Part shown: positions 56,918 through 64,000 of the stretch, piece by piece
Layout of the letters: every line of letters begins with the position of its first letter
How positions within the stretch are numbered: the stretch's first letter is position 1
From: Glandiceps talaboti
Taxonomy: Eukaryota > Hemichordata > Enteropneusta > Spengelidae
DNA length: 64,000 bases
Direction: 5' to 3'
NCBI RefSeq assembly: GCF_964340395.1
Contig: NC_135571.1
Location: 5,254,953 to 5,318,952, forward strand
Position numbers and translations under genes: made by a program
Notes under the pieces: model-generated
What the model was told of the DNA's origin: nothing
Seen by the model: only the letters and a program-made list of their open reading frames with translations
The model's database searches: none

Positions 56918-57948
56918 TTACTATAATATCAATTCTACTGCATTCTACTATAACACAATATATTATGATTTTACACTACTACATTTGTATACATTGAAAT
57001 GTCAGTCAAAGGAACTCTCAGATTAAAGCCAATACCCACAACACTGATGTACAGTCCCAGTCATTGACAATACACATTCCTTAATAATATCAATTCTACT
57101 ACTTACCACCTTTACACAAACACATTTATCTCTTTGAAATATTAGAACCGAAAGAATGAAATCATACTGATTAAGTAAGTTTCAGTTCCACTGATAAAGG
57201 TAGTTGAACTTTGTATTGATAGTACTATACTATCTCAATTATAACATATATCATTGCTATCAACAAGTGGTTACTTCCCTTCGTCAGTTTTATACTTCAA
57301 ATCAAACTGTGAAATGTAAACAACTTTGAGATTATTTATTCAATTTTTTGTGATAACTGACCCTGTGAAATCTAAAAGTCCTTTTCTATCCCTTTTTTCA
57401 GATGTTTTGCAATTGTTTCCCCACAAACGAACGTATGCCGACACATTTCTATGTCAGCCTTGAAGCAACAAGTGGTTACTTCCCTTCCTTTCTTTTCCAT
57501 CAGCAATTTTAGAGTTCAAATCAACTTGTGAAATGTAACAAATTTGAGGTCACTATTGATATCAATTTTTTGTGATAAATGACAGTGAAATCTACAAGTG
57601 CTTTTCCACACCTTCCTCAGATGTTTTACAATTATCTCCCCTGGCACAAACCTATAATGACACAACATTTCTATGTCAGCCTTGAAGCAACAAGTGGTTA
57701 CTTCCCTTCCTCTCTTTCCCATTACTAATTTTAGAGTTCAAATAAACTTGTGGAAAGGAAACGTTTGGAGATTATTATAGATGTCAATTTTTTAAAGGAA
57801 ATGATAGAGTACTGTGAAATCTAAAAGTGCTATTCCACACTCTCCTCAGACACATTACGACTACTACTACCCCTGGCATGAATCATTAGTATAGATATCT
57901 GTAAAAATATATGAAATAAACTAATTCCTAGCATACTAGTATAATCAA
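56918..57948 (+). repeat. 1031-bp tandem duplication, copy 2
   Basis: Second copy. The junction at 56917/56918 joins ATAATCAAT directly to TTACTATAATATC, and only one or two bases of homology are present at the breakpoint. Confidence 0.95.
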
Positions 57949-58644
57949 TAGTGAGACAGAGCACTTCATAAAGTTTTAAAAGCACTAACAAATTGAGTCT
58001 TGTAAAATACTCTCCAAAAGTCCTCTTGTTTATTCCAATTTCTTATTGTGTCTGTGAGAAGAATTAGTTATGGAAGACGTTAACGTAGCAGTGTGGTATT
58101 CGGTAGCAACAAGAATTATTTGAAATGTATTTTTCTTTAGAGTTTGTGCTGACAAATCACTTAAAGTTTCTTAGCTTTATGGATCTCTTTGGTCTTTGTG
58201 GTACAAGGTATAAACATTGAGATGTTCATGACATAGATTATTTGTAACAGATTATGAATATATAAAATCTTAGCAAGTGTTTCCCACACTCTACTTAAAG
58301 AACTTTAACGCATGGCCTTACAACGACACAACATCCGTTTCTCACACCTTGAAATAGCATTTTCAGTCAATAGTGTCAATCTCTCCGAACACATTAACTT
58401 TTGTAAGAAACCCTGTATTCACTGTACTCTGCCACTAGGTAGGTTGTAATCTCATTAATAATTCATCTATATTATTCAGTGTCACTGTGTTCTTGAATTA
58501 GTTTAACTCGGTGACTTGTCTGCTATCATGTGGGGTCTAAAACGCATCCAATAGTCTGTTGCCTTTGTAAATAATTCATGATTCAATCAAGCATGTATAG
58601 CTATGTTTAGAATAGGAAATATAAGAAAAATAAAAATTCCTACT

Positions 58645-58795
58645 ATGCAATCAACTGTCCTAACCATACCAGAAGACAACCATAGAAGACATGCATAGAC
58701 ATGAACATTATACTGGAATGTGGTTTTGTTGAAGTATATTTTCACTTTGAGTAATATGCTTACAAACTCAGCTTATGACATAAATAACATTTCAA
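58645..58795 (+). repeat. Third copy of the 15955-16370 dispersed repeat
   Basis: ACTGTCCTAACCATACCAGA, AGACATGCATAGACAT and GCTTACAAACTCAGCTTATG. Confidence 0.65.
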
Positions 58796-58804
58796 ATATT
58801 TCCT

Positions 58805-59125
58805 AAATTTTCAGCGTATTTTGGTGTAATGTATACTGGATTAGAAAACGCCTGGTTTGGTCCAATTTTTGGTACGTTAAAAGACATTGCTATGTGTCAA
58901 AGGCATGTCAAATTAGCTGAGATGGGACATAGGTACAGGATGGGGAACTGGAAGGTGAGATTTTAACAGGTATACATTGAGAATAGACAAAATAACATTG
59001 TAAATAATTCTTAAAGTCTTCCCTAATTTGGTGTAAACACACAAGGGATAAAAAACCCACCACTTTTGGTATGTCGCAAGATATTGCTATGCACCAATGG
59101 CATGCAAAATAATGTCAAAGTGGGT
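58805..59125 (+). repeat. Tandem duplication, ~195 bp x 2 (degenerate)
   Basis: TTTGGTGTAA, ATTTTTGGTACGT, AAGACATTGCTATGTGTCAA and GGCATG recur near 58818 and 59030. Confidence 0.65.
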
Positions 59126-59694
59126 ATTACAAGATAGAGGGCACAAAGAAACACATATTAAGGTAATTACCTGCCAGACAGTAAGACAACTGAGAAATCA
59201 CATCAAGGCAACATCACTGCTGTGTGTTCAGAACGTTGTAGGTACAACAGGTGTATTGTCCTCACCACGTTATTGAATCAAATCTGTGTCAAGTTCAAAG
59301 TTTAGAGTATGGTCCAATTGACGATAAAACGAGATAAGAAGTGACGTGATCAGCTGTAGTCGTATCTAGACCTGATAAGAGTCTACTGGTGGTAGGAGGG
59401 ACTGGCAGCTATACTATTCTACATACATGGCGTGATGGACCGAAAGCAAATCAGTTATTTTAATACCCTTTGATGAGATACAATGCACACAGTGTATAGT
59501 CGTAAACAAAACATTTAGAGCAAGAAAAAACACCTTTCTTTCAAATGTCGAACAATTAAATTAGATTCACTGCTAACTGACAAGTGAGCAACTAATCTTA
59601 CTCTGAATACCTTTCTGTCACCAATTCTACATTTCCAGACCAAATTACAGTAAAAACATTTTATTCCAGTTATCTGAGCTCTATTTAATTACAA

Positions 59695-60260
59695 ATTGCA
59701 CAATAAAAAAAAGTATAATGGCTTTTTTAACCGATTATTTCACACTTTTCTTTTCTATGTAGCGTATATAGAAAACCAATAACGAGTTTATTAGATTGTT
59801 TATGTCTACCACAGTGTATCCAAAACCTTCTACAATGTTTACTTCTCCTGCTAGTAACCGTGTTTTTATTTACCATCAACTTTACATCTACTAATCAGAC
59901 AATAAAAAAACAGGATAATCGTTTTTTTAACCACTTATGTCACACTTCCCCTTTTAACACACTCGTATTTTGAAAACCGATAAAGAAAGTATTGGAATGT
60001 TTATGTTTGCTACATTGTATCCATATAATGCAATACAATGCTACAATGTTTACTCCGTACACTGTGTCTTTACCTACCATCAACATTTACACCCTCAAAT
60101 CAGGCAATAAAAAACCAGACATAACCGTTTTTTAACCTCATATTTCACACTTCCCTTTTCTACGTAGTGTGTATAGTAAACCATTTAGGAGTCTATTGGA
60201 ATGTTTATGTATACTACAGTGTACCCAATACCTGCTACACTGTTTACTCCTCACACTGGT
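59695..60260 (+). repeat. Tandem repeat, ~200 bp x 3
   Basis: CAATAAAAAAA, TAATCGTTTTTTTAACC, TTTCACACTTCCCTTTTCTA, GTTTATGT and CTACAATGTTTACTCC recur from about 59700, 59900 and 60105. Confidence 0.87.
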
Positions 60261-60724
60261 AACTGTGTTTTGTACACACGTACACCAACACTACACCCAT
60301 AATACAATGGACACAATACAGTACAGCCCTAATGCTTTCTCTAAACTCTTCTTTAATACCATGACAATAAATCTCAATTTTATCTCTCTTATTGTTTACA
60401 TGTGTCATGATCCACAACAACGGAACAACACTGGCCCCTACAATGATTACATGTAATTGAAAGTGCATTAGTCATTCATTTCTAATATGTACGTGTATGC
60501 CTTGGGGTCTCCAAACTTAACCAGTAACTATGGACACCCAAACAAAACTATGTTTCACAGCAGATATTTGCATGATTTTTGAAAGGCCTTTTCTCCAAGT
60601 CAACACTGGCATCACACAAGTAAGCCAAATTCAACATTAAGGTCTGAACTTAAGATTGGTAAGAGCTTCTATAGTGACAGTGTAATACACAAAACATCAG
60701 GTATAGGACAGTACAAGCTAACTA

Positions 60725-60965
60725 CATTTGTACGTGAAGACTGTAAAATGGCTAAAATTTTTAGGCATGGAAATATCTACGTTACAACAGTTTGAGCATT
60801 TATATTGATATTTTGGTTGGCATTGTAATCCCAGGCAATTACTTGAAGAGTGTAAAATGAATAAAATTTCAAGTCATTTAAATATCTAAGTTTACATAAT
60901 TTGACTCATTTAAATCGGTATTTGGTTTGCATATCACAGAGGCCAAGGAATGTTGGATCACTAAG
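60725..60965 (+). repeat. Tandem duplication, ~120 bp x 2
   Basis: GAAGACTGTAAAATGGCTAA, AAATATCTA and TTGGTTTGCAT are repeated from about 60850. Confidence 0.7.
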
Positions 60966-61434
60966 GTCATTACCTAGGTAACAAAACTATGGTCAGAGGT
61001 CATCTCCATAGCAACAATGATACGGTACCTTATTGCACATTTTAGTGCATTTTGTTAAAGACACAAAATTACAAATAGCAATAAGTTCAAAATAATCATT
61101 TTTGGAGTTTTTAGATTATTTTCATTTGTAGAAAACCATAAACTTATAGGTCCTTGTTGTGATAAAGCATGCAAGAAAGTGAAATTTACATCACAATAAC
61201 ATGCATTGTTATTTTAATTAATTTGAAATGTATTCAAAAAAGATTCATGGGTTACTTATAGTTTCAGAAAGCTGTTATTTTTTCTTAACTTAACTTAACT
61301 TGACTTAAATTAATGTATACTAATTTATAATATTCTAAGCATAACGTATGTAACAGTAAATGGTAAAGTGTTGAATTTTGCACAGACTGTACGAAGACTT
61401 CAAGACGACGTCAGTTTATACCAGTAGTATGCAC

Positions 61435-61605
61435 ACACAGACAAAGCCATAGACACAGACATGGACACAGCCAAATACACATACACAGTATAGACAGCCA
61501 CAGCCATAGACACAGCCACAGCCATAGACATAGACATAGATACAGACAGACTAGACACAGCCACAGCCATAGACATACATATATACAGACACAGCCATAG
61601 ACACA
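61435..61605 (+). repeat. Short-period repeat (CACAGCCATAGA)n
   Basis: Variants of CACAGCCATAGACACAGCCA over about 170 bp. The antisense ORF is an artefact. Confidence 0.9.
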
Positions 61606-61964
61606 TTATAATTTACATTCTGATCAAGTACCAGTGCAGAACCAGCCTTACTGTCTCTTACTAACATGTAAACATAGTCCCACTGTGATAGAATGACTGT
61701 GTTCATACATAGTACACATACCACCATATTAATGATTTACTAACATGACAAATGCATGACAATATTATTTACTATTCAACCAGCATTGTGCAGTGTCATT
61801 CTACCAGTCTCACATCACCATGGTTATCAAGTATTTGAACTTATACTGGTATAAACATTTCCAGTATAAATGCACACTTTTTATATCCAACCAGGATTTA
61901 CCAATAAACACTGTAAACTCAGCCAATACAGAAGGTATGTGTTCTACATTCTGGTTATTGGAAA

Positions 61965-62080
61965 GACAAAAAAAATGCATAGTTTGGCCACTAGGAGTAG
62001 TGTTTCGAAACTTTTTTAAAAGTTATAATTAGAAAGACAAAAGACTTTACAGTTTGGCCACTGGTGGCGCTGTTTGTATA
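61965..62080 (+). repeat. Two copies of the TTTGGCCACTAGGAGTGCTG motif
   Basis: GAAAGACAAAAAAAATGCAT then AGTTTGGCCACTAGGAGTAG, and 70 bp later GAAAGACAAAAGACTTTACA then GTTTGGCCACTGGTGGCGCT. The third copy is at 25545. Confidence 0.75.
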
Positions 62081-62162
62081 GTAACTTGCTTCAAGAGGGT
62101 AACCAGAATATAATGTACAGTACTAACATTTGTGAATGTGAATATAGTTAAAGATTACTTAC

Positions 62163-62315
62163 CTCTCTGAGTTTAGACAGCGGTTGGTTGATCTTTGATA
62201 GAGACTTTATTGGTATCTCTCGTGTCTGTTCTGTCGGCTGTAAAGCTTTCAAGATATCTGCCTTGATGTCGATGTCATCGGAGTCTCGTCTTTCTTTCAC
62301 TGACTCTTCACTCAC
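62163..62315 (-). CDS. IRAG1: IRAG/LRMP-like gene, internal exon 3
   Basis: A symmetric phase 0-0 exon of exactly 51 codons, with acceptor TTTGTTTCAG and a strong donor GTAAGT. The peptide has KERRDSDD, a good RRxS consensus for cyclic-nucleotide-dependent kinases, then DIKADILKALQP and a C-terminal IKSLSKINQPLSKLRE. PKG phosphorylation is the known regulatory input of vertebrate IRAG1, so the site is suggestive, but I cannot map it to the vertebrate sites. The donor opens a 31,753-bp intron that contains the giant nested ORF. Because the exon is in phase 0 on both sides, skipping it would keep the frame. Confidence 0.85.
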
Positions 62316-62477
62316 CTGAAACAAAGTCAGATTATAAGTGTATCAGTATACAAATTGTGGTTCAAGTCTACGCTGACAACAGCTGAATGTTCACGCGACT
62401 TATTTCTACGAAAAAGTTTTTGCATGTATTCAGCTAAATAAATGCAGCACCAAAAAACATATGCCTATAATACGTAC
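62316..62477 (-). other. Intron 2-3 of IRAG-like gene (162 bp)
   Basis: A short intron with donor GTACGT and acceptor TTTGTTTCAG. Nothing else is seen. Confidence 0.85.
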
Positions 62478-62704
62478 TTTCCTTATTTGGTCGTCAGTCT
62501 CCTTTTCTTCATCCTGTGTCTCCTTCTCATCCTGTGTATTTTTGTTTACATCATTTTGTTTACTTGACGGCAGTACCCAGTTGAGAGGTTTCAAATCCCC
62601 TTTCTCGATATCTTGATCGGGATCTAGACTTTCATATGACTTAGCTCTCTGGATTATGTGTACAGGTGGCTCTAATCTGGTTGGTGACGGAGTTTTACTT
62701 CTCT
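62478..62704 (-). CDS. IRAG1: IRAG/LRMP-like gene, internal exon 2
   Basis: Acceptor ACTTTTAG and donor GTACGT on the minus strand. Entry is in phase 1 (G from the previous exon plus AG gives Glu) and exit in phase 0, giving 75 further codons. The peptide begins RSKTPSPTRLEPP, continues through IIQRAKSYESLDPDQD and LKPLNWVLPSSK, then ends in a Glu/Asp/Lys-rich tail (EKETQDEEKETDDQIRK). It is probably disordered with phosphorylation sites: SP/TP dipeptides, and RAKS as a basophilic site. It is separated from the preceding exon by only 424 bp. The upstream acceptor is immediately preceded by a segment that is duplicated outside the first exon (see 63480-63600). The phase match on both sides is the main evidence. 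Confidence 0.85.
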
Positions 62705-62860
62705 CTAAAAGTCACAAATATCATAAATCAGTGAAATGGGGAAGTCCAAAATAAATCTGTAATGTCTAAAATAAATATGTAATGTTTAAAATAAATATGT
62801 AATTGTACACAATAAATACAAAATGAAACAAGTCAGTCAAACACAAATGAGGGAAAGTTT
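62705..62860 (+). repeat. Duplicated intron segment, copy 1
   Basis: CTAAAAGTCACAAATATCAT, AAATCAGTG, AAATGGG, GTC(C/T)AAAATAAATATGTAAT. It borders the splice acceptor of the exon at 62478-62704. Confidence 0.85.
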
Positions 62861-63063
62861 ATGCAAATTACTTCTGTCTTGAAATCAACATACTGTACTA
62901 GTGTAGTATACAGTGGAACGAAATTCCATTCAGGAAATGAAGGTATTTTTTGATAAACTTTGGATTCTGTGGAAACTCATTCATGATTTCACATCATATA
63001 AATTAAATGATTACAAGAAACAGCAATTTGAAACGCTATTTCACCTTTATTGTTCTTTCACTG

Positions 63064-63086
63064 GTATATATATATATATATATATA
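63064..63086 (+). repeat. (AT)n microsatellite
   Basis: About 11 AT units. Confidence 0.95.
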
Positions 63087-63128
63087 CAACACATATTGTG
63101 ATCATATCGTCATTATTATCAGACATAC

Positions 63129-63418
63129 CTTCCCTTGGTGGCGCTGTTAACGAATTACTTCTCTGTCCCCTTTTTTTCCTGTTTTGGAATTTCTGTGACA
63201 CTTTCCTGGCCTCCTCTAGTAATTGTTCATTAAACTTCTTGTCAGCTTCAGTAAGTTCTACTTCCTCTAAGTCTCCATTTACAAGATCTATTAGTTTCCC
63301 GTCTGTTCCCATCGTTGTCAGCACTGGTTTATTCTTGTCTTGGTCATGCATAGCTTTTAGTTTCATTCTTGAAGCAGAGAGCTTTCTTTTATCTTCACTG
63401 TTTTCAGATGTCGATAAT
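63129..63418 (-). CDS. IRAG1: IRAG/LRMP-like gene, internal exon 1 of 8 seen here
   Basis: This is the most 5' exon of the host gene in the window; earlier exons lie beyond base 64000. On the minus strand the acceptor reads TTGATGTTCAG and the donor GGTATGTC. The exon enters in phase 2 and leaves in phase 1, giving 96 full codons. The peptide is charged and hydrophilic, with basic serine motifs (KRKLSAS near the start, RGQRSNS near the end) that fit basophilic kinases such as PKG or PKA. The middle has LVNGDLEEVELTEADKKF followed by a likely helix (EQLLEEARKVSQKF). I assign it to the IRAG gene because its phase links through the next two exons to the recognisable coiled-coil exons. The family assignment of this exon alone would be weak. 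No start methionine can be chosen here. Confidence 0.85.
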
Positions 63419-63479
63419 CTGAACATCAATAAAATTAAAAGTTGGAGTAAACTTTTAAAAATAATTTTATTCTATTTTT

Positions 63480-63600
63480 TTTTCTAAAGTCACAAATATC
63501 ATAAATCAGTGTAAATGGGTTGTCCAATATTAATTGTGAAAAGTCTAAAATGAATATGTAAATGTCTAAAATAAATATGTAATAATATGTAAAATAATAC
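63480..63600 (+). repeat. Duplicated intron segment, copy 2
   Basis: TTTTTTCTAAAGTCACAAAT then ATCATAAATCAGTGTAAATG and a series of GTCTAAAATAAATATGTAA units. Same orientation as copy 1, on the other side of the exon at 63129-63418. Confidence 0.85.
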
Positions 63601-64000
63601 CTACTCTGCATATAAATAGGGGTCAGATTATGATGACACTCATTATGCTAGATGTACAGATAACTTTGACCATGTAACACACTTACAGAGCTCATAAATA
63701 AAGCACCCATGAAACTGTAGATGACTTTGACCACGTAACACACTCACAGAGCTCATAAAGCACTTATGAAACTGCCATTGTAGAGAGTATTACAGATTTT
63801 TTTATCTCCTAACGTTGGACTACAATATTATGAATATTCAGGAAAGAAATCTGTCACTGTATTTTTTGAAAATAGTTCCATTTTGGGGACTGTATTCATG
63901 AAAATGTTAGCATTATACACATTGGGAAGTGTTGAGGCACTAAACCCGCGATTGAAAATTAGCCCTTTAGATAGACGGCCTATGAACATACTATACACTT
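63601..64000 (-). other. Upstream intron of the IRAG-like gene, right edge
   Basis: Apart from the 66-bp duplication I see no exon or element. Confidence 0.65.
63645..63780 (+). repeat. Tandem duplication, ~66 bp x 2
   Basis: TGACTTTGACCAYGTAACAC then ACTCACAGAGCTCATAAA and GCAC(C/T)(C/T)ATGAAACTG occur twice. Confidence 0.88.

Larger units (their letters stand above)
30410..62162 (-). other. Giant intron 3-4 of IRAG-like gene (31,753 bp), hosting the nested ORF
   Basis: Donor GTAAGT at 62162, acceptor TTTGTGTTTCAG at 30410. It holds the 9.7-kb ORF and the repeats listed separately. Stretches in which I see nothing specific are about 30430-30870, 32235-32760, 33375-34000, 34270-35230, 35800-36140, 36360-36980, 37200-38230, 48740-49370, 50400-51190, 52170-53030, 57950-58640, 59130-59690, 60260-60720 and 60970-61430. 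Confidence 0.85.
62705..63128 (-). other. Intron 1-2 of IRAG-like gene (424 bp)
   Basis: 62705-62860 is duplicated at 63480-63600. An (AT)n tract lies at 63064-63086. Confidence 0.85.

Overview
This is animal (bilaterian) nuclear DNA, probably from a marine invertebrate. It is AT-rich, with very long introns, abundant microsatellites, dozens of degenerate long-period tandem repeats and decayed transposon copies. I see no operons, bacterial signals, rRNA or tRNA. I cannot name the species from the sequence.

One host gene runs across the whole window on the minus strand. Eight exons (63129-63418, 62478-62704, 62163-62315, 30177-30409, 2321-2492, 1455-1586, 662-759, 110-156) join in one open reading frame with matching phases at all seven introns. 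The last four encode the conserved coiled-coil core of the IRAG/LRMP (MRVI1) family, the IP3-receptor-associated, tail-anchored ER membrane proteins. The 5' end lies beyond base 64000 and the 3' end, with the expected membrane anchor, before base 1. Two introns are very large: about 27.7 kb (2493-30176) and 31.8 kb (30410-62162).

Inside the 31.8-kb intron, on the same strand, is one uninterrupted 3229-codon ORF (39048-48737). It encodes an extremely acidic, probably disordered protein made of at least five different families of internal repeats. It ends in an EWFDAVS sequence preceded by acidic residues, which closely resembles an FFAT motif (binding site for the ER protein VAP). I do not recognise the protein. 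The genomic DNA just past its stop codon is a tandem array whose units look like copies of the last codons plus 3' flank, and includes one decayed copy that has lost the FFAT-like segment. This nested giant gene is the most unusual object in the window.

The rest is intron: microsatellites (a long GT/CA tract almost touching a splice donor), more than 20 tandem arrays with periods of about 23 to 350 bp, a recent near-perfect 1031-bp tandem duplication (55887-57948), a foldback element (23.2-23.5 kb), a retroposon-like insertion with a 14-bp target-site duplication (20.5-20.8 kb), a MITE nested in another repeat (16.0-16.25 kb), a decayed LINE C-terminus (36.1 kb), and several dispersed repeat families. 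Array boundaries are approximate (about +/-20 bp); exon boundaries were read base by base.
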